NCBI RefSeq assembly: GCF_003001815.1
Contig: NZ_PVMZ01000008.1
Location: forward strand, 124,001 to 188,000
Reading direction: 5' to 3'
DNA: 64,000 nucleotides
Source: Actinoplanes italicus
GTDB lineage: Bacteria; Actinomycetota; Actinomycetes; Mycobacteriales; Micromonosporaceae
In this document: one piece after another, positions 53,629 through 61,286 of the stretch
Numbering within the stretch: position 1 is the first letter of the stretch
Layout of the letters: every line of letters begins with the position of its first letter
Translations under genes and position numbers: made by a program
Notes under the pieces: model-generated
The model's database searches: none
The model's input: the letters and a program-made list of their open reading frames with translations, nothing else
What the model was told of the DNA's origin: nothing

Positions 53629-53675
53629 CACCCGCCAAGCCCTGACTATCTGTCAGCAGCCTCGGCGTTTCGCAG

Positions 53676-54005
53676 TTCAAACAGCTTCGCATGGCTGGGG
53701 CGACCCGCGGGCCAAACAGCTTTGCGCGGCTGGAGCGCCCGCGGGCCAAACAGCTTTGCGCGGCTGGGGCGACCCGCGGGCCAAACAGCTTTGCGCGGCT
53801 GGAGCGCCCGCGGGCCAAACAGCTTTGCGCGGCTGGAGCGCCCGCGGGCCAAACAGCTTTGCGCGGCTGGAGCGCCCGCGGGCCAAACAGCTTTGCGCGG
53901 CTGGAGCGCCCGCGGGCCAAACAGCTTTGCGCGGCTGGAGCGCCCGCGGGCCAAACAGCTTTGCGCGGCTGGAGCGCCCGCGGGCCAAACAGCTTTGCGC
54001 GGCTG
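53676..54005. repeat. 34-bp tandem repeat array, left part
   Basis: Unit starts GCCAAACAGC, with copies at 53711, 53745, 53780, 53814, 53848, 53882, 53916, 53950 and 53984, plus a degenerate copy at 53676. The period is 34 bases, but 35 in the two units carrying GGGGCGACCC. Each unit contains the palindrome GCCCGCGGGC and a CAAA-CAGC-TTTG mini-hairpin. The unit has no stop codon on either strand. No spacers, so not a CRISPR. It continues at 56165 after the IS. Confidence 0.95.
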
Positions 54006-54075
54006 TGTCGGCTCCGCCTGAAAACTGACCACATGGTTCCGCGTGAATCGGGACCACCTCCTGAAGCATCGGGAG

Positions 54076-55302
54076 GTGCTGAACGTGGAGGACTGGGCAG
54101 AGATCCGGCGGCTGCGTCGGTCGGAAGGGATGGCGATCCAGGCCATCGCCCGGCGGTTGAAGGTGTCACGGAACACCGTGAAGAAAGCGCTGGCCAGCGA
54201 CAGTCCGCCGCGGTATCAGCGGGCGCCGAAGGGCTCGATCGTCGACGGGATCGAGCCGCAGATCCGGGCGTTGCTGGCCGAGTTCCCGGACATGCCGACC
54301 ACGGTGATCATGGAACGGGTCGGGTGGACTCGCGGCAAGACGGTGTTCTGCGACCGGGTGCAGCAACTGCGTCCGCTGTTCCGGCCGCCGGATCCAGCGC
54401 AACGCACCGAGTATCTGCCGGGCGAGCTCGCGCAGTGTGACCTGTGGTTCCCGCCGGTGGACGTTCCGCTGGGATTCGGGCAGGTCGGCCGGCCACCAGT
54501 GTTGGTGATGGTCTGCGGCTATTCACGCTGGCTGTCGGCGACGATGATCCCGACCCGGCAGGCCCCGGACCTGCTTGCCGGGCATTGGCGGCTGCTCACC
54601 GGTCTCGGTGCGGTCCCGAAAGCCCTGGTCTGGGACAACGAGTCCGCGGTCGGGTCCTGGCGGGCCGGCCGGCCGCAGCTGACCGAGGCGATGAACGCGT
54701 TCCGCGGCAGCCTTGGCATCCGGATCATCCAATGTCGGCCCGCCGACCCGGAAGCAAAAGGCCTGGTCGAACGAGCGAACGGCTATCTGGAAACCTCATT
54801 TCTGCCCGGCCGCTCGTTCGGCTCGCCGCAGGACTTCAACGCCCAGCTCGAGCAGTGGCTGGGCCGAGCCAACCAGCGCCTGCACCGCCGGTTGCAGGCC
54901 CGCCCAGCTGATCGCGTCGACGCTGACCGGGCCGCCATGGTTGCGTTGCCGCCGGTCCCGCCGGTGGTCGGCTGGCAGCTATCGACCCGCCTGCCCCGCG
55001 ACCACTACGTGCGTCTGGACGCCAACGACTACTCGGTGCACCCCTCGGCGATCGGCCGGCGCGTCGACATCGGCGCCGACACCGACCAGGTCGCGGTGAC
55101 CTGCGACGGCCGGCAGGTGGCCGCTCACCAGCGTTGCTGGGCGGCGCATCAAAGCATCACCGACCCGCGGCACCGCGACGCGGCCACGCTGCTGCGTGCC
55201 GTCCACCGGCAAACCAAGACCAGCCCGGTCCGCACTGAGGTCGAGGACCGCAATCTGGCCGACTACGACCGGATGTTCGGCATCGACAGCGAGGTGGCCT
55301 GA
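54076..55302 (+). CDS. istA: IS21-family transposase IstA
   Basis: 408 residues from GTG 54076 (protein begins VLNVEDWAEIRRLRRSEG, the typical IstA start; GTG 54085 is an alternative after GGGAGG). HTH (MAIQAIARRLKVSRNTVKKALA), then an rve integrase-like domain with DDE residues in QCDLWFPPV, LVWDNESAV and PEAKGLVERANG, then the C-terminal Mu-type domain. Catalyses cut and strand transfer. Shares a base with the istB start. Appears intact. Confidence 0.95.
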   Translation: MLNVEDWAEIRRLRRSEGMAIQAIARRLKVSRNTVKKALASDSPPRYQRAPKGSIVDGIEPQIRALLAEFPDMPTTVIMERVGWTRGKTVFCDRVQQLRPLFRPPDPAQRTEYLPGELAQCDLWFPPVDVPLGFGQVGRPPVLVMVCGYSRWLSATMIPTRQAPDLLAGHWRLLTGLGAVPKALVWDNESAVGSWRAGRPQLTEAMNAFRGSLGIRIIQCRPADPEAKGLVERANGYLETSFLPGRSFGSPQDFNAQLEQWLGRANQRLHRRLQARPADRVDADRAAMVALPPVPPVVGWQLSTRLPRDHYVRLDANDYSVHPSAIGRRVDIGADTDQVAVTCDGRQVAAHQRCWAAHQSITDPRHRDAATLLRAVHRQTKTSPVRTEVEDRNLADYDRMFGIDSEVA

Positions 55303-56093
55303 TGCCCACCAAGAGCAGTAGCCGCGACGTCAGTTCGGAAATAGCGTTCCTGGCCCGGGCGATGAAGGCCCCGTCGCTGGCTGCCTCGGTCGAACGCCTC
55401 GCCGAACGAGCGAGGGCGGAGTCCTGGACACATGAGGAGTTCCTGGCCGCCTGCCTGCAGCGCGAGGTCTCGGCCCGCGAGTCGCACGGCGGTGAGGGCC
55501 GCATCCGGGCAGCGAGGTTCCCGGCCCGCAAGAGCCTGGAGGAGTTCGACTACGAGCATCAGCGGTCGCTGAAACGCGAGCAGATCGCCCATCTGGGCAC
55601 CCTGGACTTCGTCACCGGCCGCGAGAACGTGGTGTTCCTCGGCCCGCCCGGCACCGGCAAAACGCACCTGTCGATCGGCCTAGGCATCCGGGCCTGCCAA
55701 GCCGGGCACCGGGTGGCATTCGCCACCGCCGCCCAATGGGTGTCCCGCCTGGCCGACGCCCATGCCGCCGGACGGTTGCAGGACGAGCTGGTCAAACTCG
55801 GCCGGATCCCGCTGCTGATCATCGACGAGGTCGGCTACATCCCGTTCGAACCCGAGGCCGCGAACCTGTTCTTCCAACTCGTCTCGGCCCGCTACGAACG
55901 CGCCAGCCTGATCGTGACCAGCAACAAACCCTTCGGCCGCTGGGGCGAGGTCTTCGGCGACGACGTCGTGGCCGCCGCCATGATCGACCGCCTGGTCCAC
56001 CACGCCGAAGTGATCTCCATGAAAGGCGACAGCTACCGGCTCAAAGACCGCGACCTCGGCCGCGTCCCCCCAGCTACCAAGACCAACGACTAA
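55302..56093 (+). CDS. istB: IS21-family helper ATPase IstB
   Basis: 263 residues, start TGATG-coupled to istA. DnaC-like AAA+ domain: Walker A LGPPGTGKTH, Walker B LLIIDEVGYIPF, sensor VTSNKPFGRW, and the arginine region VAAAMIDRLVHHAEVI. Regulates target choice for IstA. Intact. Confidence 0.95.
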   Translation: MPTKSSSRDVSSEIAFLARAMKAPSLAASVERLAERARAESWTHEEFLAACLQREVSARESHGGEGRIRAARFPARKSLEEFDYEHQRSLKREQIAHLGTLDFVTGRENVVFLGPPGTGKTHLSIGLGIRACQAGHRVAFATAAQWVSRLADAHAAGRLQDELVKLGRIPLLIIDEVGYIPFEPEAANLFFQLVSARYERASLIVTSNKPFGRWGEVFGDDVVAAAMIDRLVHHAEVISMKGDSYRLKDRDLGRVPPATKTND

Positions 56094-56164
56094 CCAAGAT
56101 CGGCGACCAGAGGTGGTCAGATTTCATCCGGAACTACCTGGTCACGATTCGAGCGGAGTTGACA

Positions 56165-56230
56165 GGCTGGAGCGCCCGCGGGCCAAACAGCTTTGCGCGG
56201 CTGGAGCGCCCGCGGGCCAAACAGCTTTGC
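56165..56230. repeat. 34-bp tandem repeat array, right part (after the IS)
   Basis: Starts with the GGCTG target duplication; further copies of the GCCAAACAGC core at 56182 and 56216. Position 53984 plus 34 plus 2164 equals 56182, so this is the uninterrupted continuation of the left part. Confidence 0.95.
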
Positions 56231-56330
56231 GTGGTGATCTGTGCCCGCCCGTGGGCCACACGTCACCACACAGGTGGTCCGAGTCGGATGTGTGGTGACA
56301 TACGCCCGCCCGCAAGCCACACATCACCAC
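56231..56330. repeat. two 39-nt hairpin repeats
   Basis: Copies at 56231-56269 and 56292-56330, each bounded by GTGGTGA and TCACCAC and containing GCCCGCCCG followed by a GCCACAC block. Each can fold on itself. The interior resembles a stretched version of the 34-bp unit. Confidence 0.8.
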
Positions 56331-56396
56331 GCGGGCGTCTGGCGTTCTGACCGGGTGGGCGGCCCAGCACGGGGAACCGCGCCGCCCACCCGGCGT

Positions 56397-56774
56397 TCAG
56401 ACGGGTGTGCTGCTGCGCAACACCCTCAAGCGTGGCCGCTTGTTCGCCGGTGGGACCGGCACGCACGCCGCGCGGATCAACATCTCGCGGACGGCGCCGT
56501 CCTGCCCGTACTGATCGATCACGACGCCGCGCACACCGAGCCAGTAGTCACCCTCGTGGGGGATGGGCTGCGACCAGTTCACCCATTCGAGGCGGAGCCG
56601 GATCGGGCCGATGCCGTAGCAATAGTCGGACTCGGCGAACTCATAGACCGGCCAGGCCGGGCCGCTCGGGCGCAGACGGTTGTCGCGGACATGCGGGGCT
56701 CTCGCCTGCGGAGGCCGGGCAGGTCGCTGCTGGCGGTGGCAACGAACGAGCTCAGTCACGCGCGTCGGACTCAT
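56397..56774 (-). CDS. hypothetical protein (125 aa)
   Basis: ATG 56774, overlapping the upstream gene by 23 bases. Codon bias is good. Basic Arg/Pro-rich N-terminus, then a beta-rich part (YEFAESDYCYGIGPIRLRLEWV and EGDYWLGVRGVVIDQYG). Family not recognised, but similar small proteins accompany DUF397/Scr1 modules in actinomycetes. No signal peptide. Confidence 0.6.
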   Translation of the reverse strand: MSPTRVTELVRCHRQQRPARPPQARAPHVRDNRLRPSGPAWPVYEFAESDYCYGIGPIRLRLEWVNWSQPIPHEGDYWLGVRGVVIDQYGQDGAVREMLIRAACVPVPPANKRPRLRVLRSSTPV

Positions 56775-57000
56775 CCTCCTCGGCAGGCGGCCTCCGGACG
56801 GTCGTCCCGCCGGGCCGGCTCAACGCATATCTGACCCCTCCGAACCGATGCGTCACCATGGTTGCCCTGGTCGAGGCCGCGAACACCTCGCCGACGAACG
56901 GCTCGTCCCGATGGATCAACGAGTTACCCCAGCGCGGACTGTCGGCCGCGCCGGGGTCACTCGGTTCGGGGCGTTCCGGGCCGAAGTTCGGTACCGACAT
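56752..57000 (-). CDS. hypothetical protein (82 aa)
   Basis: ATG 57000 with GAGAGG 9 bases upstream (GTG 57009 also possible). Product has MSVPNFGPERPEP, a central HRDEPFVGEVFAASTRATMVTH and an acidic end. Not recognised. First gene of a two-gene unit transcribed from the palindrome-associated promoter at 57133-57179. Confidence 0.6.
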   Translation of the reverse strand: MSVPNFGPERPEPSDPGAADSPRWGNSLIHRDEPFVGEVFAASTRATMVTHRFGGVRYALSRPGGTTVRRPPAEEDESDARD

Positions 57001-57132
57001 GCTCGTCACCTCTCGCTAAGGACGCCCCCGCCAGGGAGCCTCGCGCCGAGGCCGCAGACTGTCGCTCCGCGACCGACCCGTCACCTAAAGATGTCACCGT
57101 GAGTGACACCCAAAGGTTGTAGTACGTGCGTT

Positions 57133-57179
57133 ATCATGCTCAGAATCCCGTGACTACGCAAGGCCAGATGCACGTGCAT
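57133..57179 (-). promoter_or_regulatory. operator-promoter A (palindrome ATGCACGTGCAT)
   Basis: Read on the minus strand: palindrome 57179-57168, six bases CTGGCC, -35 TTGCGT (57161-57156), 17-base spacer, -10 CATGAT (57138-57133). It drives toward the 82- and 125-aa genes. It is the counterpart, in opposite orientation, of the element at 58553-58599. Confidence 0.7.
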
Positions 57180-57263
57180 TTGCATCACCGCCAGGATTTA
57201 GGCACGAGGACACCACTGATCTCGGATCGATGGGCGATCCGGGGCAAATCTAGGGAGCTTCAG

Positions 57264-57500
57264 ATGACCAACGTGGTCAACGGCATGCCAGCCGGCGATC
57301 TCCAGGGAGTCACCTGGCAGAAGAGCCGCCGCAGCAACCCGAGCGGCAACTGCGTTGAGTGCGCCGTGCTGCCCGGCGGTGACGTCGCCGTGCGTAACTC
57401 CCGGGATCCCGAGGGTGCTGCACTCATCTACACCCGCGCCGAGATCGAGGCTTTCCTCGGCGGCGTCCGCGACGGAGACTTCGACAACCTGCTCGCCTGA
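57264..57500 (+). CDS. DUF397-domain protein
   Basis: 78 residues from ATG 57264 (GGGAG 8 bases upstream). VTWQKSRRSNPSGNCVECAVLPGGDVAVRNSRDPEGAALIYTRAEIEAFLGG is the DUF397 signature, abbreviated here by position: WQKS near 18 and NSRDP near 45. Members partner with Scr1-type HTH proteins; the adjacent regulator is on the opposite strand. Confidence 0.93.
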   Translation: MTNVVNGMPAGDLQGVTWQKSRRSNPSGNCVECAVLPGGDVAVRNSRDPEGAALIYTRAEIEAFLGGVRDGDFDNLLA

Positions 57501-57545
57501 TCACAGACAGCGATTCACTGACGACGCGGCGGCCGCTCGGTTCAC

Positions 57546-58436
57546 TCAGACCGGGCGGCCGACCTCGTTCAGGAGCTTTCCGAGGATCTCAGGAGTGTGG
57601 TTCGGCGGCTCGGCGTCGATGCAGACCCGCTCCATCGCCATCGCGTAGTGGTCCACGTCCTCGCGCTTGTCCAGGTAGATCGCGCTGGTCAGCTGCTCCA
57701 CGTAGACCACGTCGGGCAGCTCCGGCTCGGGGAACCGCGGGATCGCGAACGGACCGCCCGCCGCGGCATGGCCACCGGCCAGGAACGGGATGATCTGCAG
57801 GCGTACGCCCGGCAGTTTCGAAGCCTCGATGAGCGCCTCGATCTGGGCCCGCATCACGTCGATGCCGCCGATCGGGCGCCGCAGCACCGCCTCGTCGATC
57901 ACCGCCCACAGCTGAGGGCCACCCGAACGGGTGAGGATCTGCTGGCGCTGCAACCGCAGGTCCACCCGTCGGTTGATCTCCTCCGCGCTGGCGCCGGCGT
58001 GGCCGAGCATGATCACGGCGCGAGCGTAGTCGGGCGTCTGCAGCAGACCGGGGACGAACTGGATCTCGTAGGTCCGGATCAGCGAGGCGGCCGCTTCGAG
58101 CCCCAGATAGGCCTGGAACCAGTTCGGGAGGACGTCACCGAAGTGCTGCCACCAGCCGGGGTTGTTGGCCTGACGAGCGAGGCCGATCAGCGCGTCGCGT
58201 TCGGCGGAGTCGTTCACGCCGTACATGGTCAAGAGGTCCGCGACGTCGCGTTCCTTGAAACTGACGCGGCCGAGCTCCATCCGGCTGATCTTGGATCCGG
58301 AGGCGCGGATCTCGTAGCCGGCCGCCTCCCGGGTGATGCCCCGCGCCTCTCGCAGCTTCCGCAGCTGCGAGCCGAGCAGGATGCGCAGCACGGTGGGGCC
58401 GCCGCCCGGCGCCTCCTCCTGCGAACCCGCGCTCAC
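57546..58436 (-). CDS. XRE HTH regulator with DUF5753 (Scr1/WhiJ-like)
   Basis: 296 residues from GTG 58436, with AAGGAG directly upstream; an ATG at 58484 overlaps the probable -10 box (TAGGAT, 58483-58488). N-terminal HTH: LGSQLRKLREARGITREAAGYEIRASGSKISRMELGR. The rest is DUF5753, with YEIQFVPGLLQTPDYARAVI, RQQILTRSGGPQLWAVIDEAVLRRPIG and LQIIPFLAGG. Family members act with DUF397 partners as developmental or antitoxin-like regulators. Likely to bind the ATGCACGTGCAT palindromes on both sides of the module (inference). Confidence 0.93.
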   Translation of the reverse strand: MSAGSQEEAPGGGPTVLRILLGSQLRKLREARGITREAAGYEIRASGSKISRMELGRVSFKERDVADLLTMYGVNDSAERDALIGLARQANNPGWWQHFGDVLPNWFQAYLGLEAAASLIRTYEIQFVPGLLQTPDYARAVIMLGHAGASAEEINRRVDLRLQRQQILTRSGGPQLWAVIDEAVLRRPIGGIDVMRAQIEALIEASKLPGVRLQIIPFLAGGHAAAGGPFAIPRFPEPELPDVVYVEQLTSAIYLDKREDVDHYAMAMERVCIDAEPPNHTPEILGKLLNEVGRPV

Positions 58437-58482
58437 CTGACTCCTTGTCGCTGCCCTGTGACTGCCCGGCGCAGTCTTACGC

Positions 58483-58488
58483 ATCCTA
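58483..58488 (-). promoter_or_regulatory. -10 box for the Scr1-like regulator
   Basis: TAGGAT on the minus strand, about 47 bases before GTG 58436, leaving a short leader with an AAGGAG site. Confidence 0.4.
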
Positions 58489-58550
58489 GAGCGGAGATCG
58501 TCAGCCGCGAAACCGGTCCGTATCGGCGTGCCCTGACATCTGCTCGTTGC

Positions 58551-58599
58551 GGATGCACGTGCATCCGGCCTTGCGAACGCACTTGATGACGAGCATGAT
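58551..58599 (+). promoter_or_regulatory. operator-promoter B (palindrome GGATGCACGTGCATCC)
   Basis: 16-bp perfect palindrome 58551-58566 containing ATGCACGTGCAT (58553-58564), then CCGGCC, -35 TTGCGA (58571-58576), 17-base spacer, -10 CATGAT (58594-58599). It drives toward the 100-aa gene. Spacing and boxes match operator-promoter A exactly. Confidence 0.7.
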
Positions 58600-58710
58600 A
58601 GCTGACAGACACGATCCGACCGCTGACGCAGCGTGCCGAAATGTTCGCCTGCTCAGATGTTGCGCTCGTTGCCCGGCAAGAGTCCGCCTCAAGCCATTGG
58701 AGGCATTTCC

Positions 58711-59013
58711 ATGCCGAACATGACGGCGTCCACGCCTACCGTGGCCCCGGTGCACCGCGACGCAGCCGATGTCGCCCCCGCCGAGAGCTACCGGCCGGCG
58801 GACCCGGTGTGGGTCTACCGGAACGGATGGCGTGCCGGCGTGATCGAGGCGGCCTCACCCAGGGCGGTCACCGTCACCTACCAGCCGGCGACGACCCATC
58901 GGGGCACCGGCGTGGACACCTTCACGGCGCCGTATGTGACGTTGCGCGAGGATTCGTTCCCCGACCTCGACCACCGGGCGCTGCGGCTGGTGCGCCGGAA
59001 CCCACTGACATGA
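58711..59013 (+). CDS. hypothetical protein (100 aa)
   Basis: ATG 58711 with GGAGG 9 bases upstream. SH3-like beta pattern: ADPVWVYRNGWRAGVIEAASPRAVTVTYQPA. No signal peptide. Stop overlaps the next gene (ATGA). Transcribed from operator-promoter B, so probably part of the Scr1 regulon (inference). Confidence 0.8.
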   Translation: MPNMTASTPTVAPVHRDAADVAPAESYRPADPVWVYRNGWRAGVIEAASPRAVTVTYQPATTHRGTGVDTFTAPYVTLREDSFPDLDHRALRLVRRNPLT

Positions 59014-59186
59014 CCGGCGCGGTCACCGTCTCCGCGGTCGTCGGCCTGCTGAGCCTCTTCGCCGGAGTCGCCGTCGGGTGGTATCTACGCAGCACCAACG
59101 ACTGGTGCCCCGAGTGCACCGAGCCGGAGCAGCAGGCCCGCGACGGCTCGATGCTGCAGCTGCCGTCGAAGCCGCTTTCCAGCTGA
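59010..59186 (+). CDS. small membrane protein with CxxC (58 aa)
   Basis: Starts at the ATGA overlap. One helix (VTVSAVVGLLSLFAGVAVGWYL), then NDWCPECTEPEQQ, a possible metal- or redox-active pair, and a short tail. Not recognised; coupled to the 100-aa gene. Confidence 0.7.
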   Translation: MTGAVTVSAVVGLLSLFAGVAVGWYLRSTNDWCPECTEPEQQARDGSMLQLPSKPLSS

Positions 59187-59259
59187 CCGCAGGCTGTTTC
59201 CCACCCCGAGGATGTGGGTACGCGGTCGCCGCCCAGCCCTGGCTATGGAGGTGGCCGTC

Positions 59260-59535
59260 TTGCTCAAACCTGAAGAACAGCAGGTCTTCACCGATCTGGT
59301 GACCCGCTTGGAGACCGACGACCCCGGCTTCCGGCGCCGTGCCGCCCGCCCGCCGCAGCGGTGGATGGTCATCGCCGTTCTGCTGTGGACCATCGCTCCG
59401 ATCTGCATCATCTACGGCGGCTGGACCGGCCTCATCGAGGCGGTGCTGGCCGGCGTCTACGGGACCCACCTGATGCAGAAGCGCAAGAGGTGGGCCGCCG
59501 TGGCGCAGTCGCTCAGCGCCAGCGATCGCCGGTGA
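59260..59535 (+). CDS. DUF3040-like membrane protein (91 aa)
   Basis: TTG 59260 with GGAGG 8 bases upstream gives MLKPEEQQVFTDLVTRLETDDPGF; ATG 59245 is an alternative but would place the GGAGG inside the gene. Two hydrophobic helices (WMVIAVLLWTIAPICIIYGG and the following segment). Overlaps purC by 23 bases at the 3' end, convergent. Confidence 0.75.
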   Translation: MLKPEEQQVFTDLVTRLETDDPGFRRRAARPPQRWMVIAVLLWTIAPICIIYGGWTGLIEAVLAGVYGTHLMQKRKRWAAVAQSLSASDRR

Positions 59536-60352
59536 GCCGCTCGTAGACCTCGACATACCGGTTGCGCGTCGCCTCGGCGACCTCGTCCGGAATCTCCGGC
59601 CCAGGCTCGGTGCGGTCCCAGTCGGTGTGCTTGGTCGACCAGTCGCGCAGGAACTGCTTGTCCAGGTATCGCGGAGCCTGCCCCGGCTGCCATTCGCCGG
59701 CGTCCCAGAACCGCGAGGAGTCCGGCGTCAGCAACTCGTCACCGATCTTCAGGGTCCCGTCCTTCGACCGCCCCACCTCGATCTTGGTGTCGGCGATGAT
59801 GATGCCCTTGTCTGCCGCGATCTCCGACCCGCGCCGGTAGACCTCGAGCGTCACGCGGCGCAGCTCCTCCGCCAGTTCCTTACCCACCCGGTCGACCGTC
59901 TGGTCGAAGGTCAGCGGCGCGTCGTGCCCGCCACCGACGGGCTCCTTGGTGCTGGGCGTGAAGATCGGCTCCGGTAGCCGGGACGACTCGACCAGCCCGT
60001 CGGGAAGCAGGTTGCCGGAGATCATCCGCTCCCGCTCGTAGTCCTTCAGCCCCGAGCCGGCCAGATAGCCCCGAGCGATGCACTCGACCATGACCATGTC
60101 GAGCCGCTCACACCGGATGGCCCGCCCCGCGAACTCGGCCGGCACATCGGTGGCCGAGACGACATGGTTCGGAATCACGTCTGCCAGCTGGTCGAACCAC
60201 CACAGGGACAGCTGAGTGAGGATCTTGCCCTTGTCCGGAATCGGGGTGGGCAGGATGACGTCATAGATCGAGATCCGGTCCGAGGTGACCAGGACGAGGT
60301 CCTCACCATCGGCATAGACGTCCCGGACCTTGCCGGAGTGCAGGAGCTCCAC
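59513..60352 (-). CDS. purC: phosphoribosylaminoimidazole-succinocarboxamide synthase
   Basis: 279 residues from GTG 60352 (GAGGGG upstream). SAICAR synthase motifs: LLHSGKVRDVYA, LVTSDRISIYDVILP, ERLDMVMVECIARGYLAGSG, and IIADTKIEVG near 200. Joins aspartate to CAIR using ATP in purine synthesis. Stands alone here. Convergent with the DUF3040-like gene. Confidence 0.97.
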   Translation of the reverse strand: MELLHSGKVRDVYADGEDLVLVTSDRISIYDVILPTPIPDKGKILTQLSLWWFDQLADVIPNHVVSATDVPAEFAGRAIRCERLDMVMVECIARGYLAGSGLKDYERERMISGNLLPDGLVESSRLPEPIFTPSTKEPVGGGHDAPLTFDQTVDRVGKELAEELRRVTLEVYRRGSEIAADKGIIIADTKIEVGRSKDGTLKIGDELLTPDSSRFWDAGEWQPGQAPRYLDKQFLRDWSTKHTDWDRTEPGPEIPDEVAEATRNRYVEVYERLTGDRWR

Positions 60353-60509
60353 GTGTTCCCCTCAGTGCTGGCGGGCGGCGTGCCGGTCTCACGCTATCGA
60401 ATGGCTGGTCCGGATACGTCCATGGACCACGACCTGCCGACCTCACTGCTGTACATGCCGCTAGGGCGCCCCTCGATAACGTGCCGTCGAAAGACTCGAG
60501 GAGCCTTCG

Positions 60510-61286
60510 ATGGGTGTTCGGGACGGCGTTCCATGGCTGCATGACGAGTACTGGATCGTGGGCGACCTCTGGCTCCGTCGAGGTCGAGCCGTCCGCTCCA
60601 ACGACGCCGAGGTCGTCGGCATCGCAAAGCTTCTCGGACGAAGCGCCGACTCCATCACCTGGCGCGTAGGCAACTTCGCCAGCACCGACAACCCCGGTAG
60701 CGGACCGAAACCGATCTCCGGCAAACCGCTGGAGAAGTGGAAGAAGCTGCGCGGAAATCGTGCGGCTCTGGCCCGGGCCGTAGCCGAAGCGGAAGCCCGC
60801 ATGGCGCTGCTGACCGGTCAACACGTGCCGGGTCCAGACGGTACGAACGTTCGCATCGTCCCGCCTGAGGTGCCTAACCAAAAGCCGGTTGCGGTCGTCA
60901 CTCAGAAGGCGGCCAGAGAGGCTGAGCAGGCGGAAGCTGTGCTGCGGGAACGCTTTCGTCGGTGGCGAGACCCAAAGGGAAGACGGCTGCTGGGTATCTC
61001 CATCGACACTCCGGCCTCAACACTTCGAGTGGATCTTTACGACCCGGCGGCCAGTCTCCTGATCGAGGTCAAGGCGAAAGCCGATCGAGACCCTCTGCGG
61101 TTCGCTGTCGGACAGCTCTATGACTATCGGCGATATCTCAATTTCGAAGTCAGCCTCGCGGTGTTGGTTCCCAGGCGACCTAGTGACGACCTGATGGGAC
61201 TCCTGCGGACCGCCGACATCGGCGCCATCTGGCCCCACGCTGCATCGTTTGCCGACTCCGAGGGCGGCCGCTATCTCTCCGCATGA
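60510..61286 (+). CDS. putative PD-(D/E)XK-like restriction-type nuclease, first gene of a nuclease pair
   Basis: 258 residues from ATG 60510 (GAGGAG upstream). N-terminal domain (about 1-75: WLHDEYWIVGDLWLRRG, LLGRSADSITWRVGNF, STDNPGSGPKPISGKPLEKW) resembles the DNA-recognition head of several McrA-like HNH endonucleases (from memory). C-terminal half has VDLYDPAASLLIEVKAKADRDPLRFAVGQLYDYRRYL, a D-(x)n-ExK arrangement (Asp in DLYD, E-V-K) typical of PD-(D/E)XK nucleases. Codon bias is weaker and GC lower than neighbours, so probably acquired. Coupled by ATGA to an HNH gene. Likely DNA-targeting defence; unproven. Confidence 0.75.
   Translation: MGVRDGVPWLHDEYWIVGDLWLRRGRAVRSNDAEVVGIAKLLGRSADSITWRVGNFASTDNPGSGPKPISGKPLEKWKKLRGNRAALARAVAEAEARMALLTGQHVPGPDGTNVRIVPPEVPNQKPVAVVTQKAAREAEQAEAVLRERFRRWRDPKGRRLLGISIDTPASTLRVDLYDPAASLLIEVKAKADRDPLRFAVGQLYDYRRYLNFEVSLAVLVPRRPSDDLMGLLRTADIGAIWPHAASFADSEGGRYLSA

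Larger units (their letters stand above)
54006..56164 (+). mobile_element. IS21-family insertion sequence, complete
   Basis: 2159 bp. Ends are TGTC...GACA with 55-base imperfect terminal inverted repeats (54006-54060 and 56110-56164; 39 of 55 match ungapped by hand count). They include blocks CTCCGC, TGACCA, GTTCCG and GACCACCTC in the same order. A 5-bp direct duplication GGCTG flanks it (54001-54005 and 56165-56169). Carries istA and istB. Removing the element plus one duplication restores the 34-bp period exactly. Confidence 0.95.

Noticed and set aside
53676-54005. CRISPR array
   Set aside because: Repeats are directly abutting with no unique spacers and no cas genes are nearby.
53417-54440. 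Long frames across the 34-bp repeats in all six frames
   Set aside because: The unit lacks stops on both strands, so frames stay open by default; no ribosome-binding site or start codon fits any of them.
54076-56093. Degraded or frameshifted transposase genes
   Set aside because: Both istA and istB are full length with catalytic and Walker residues present.
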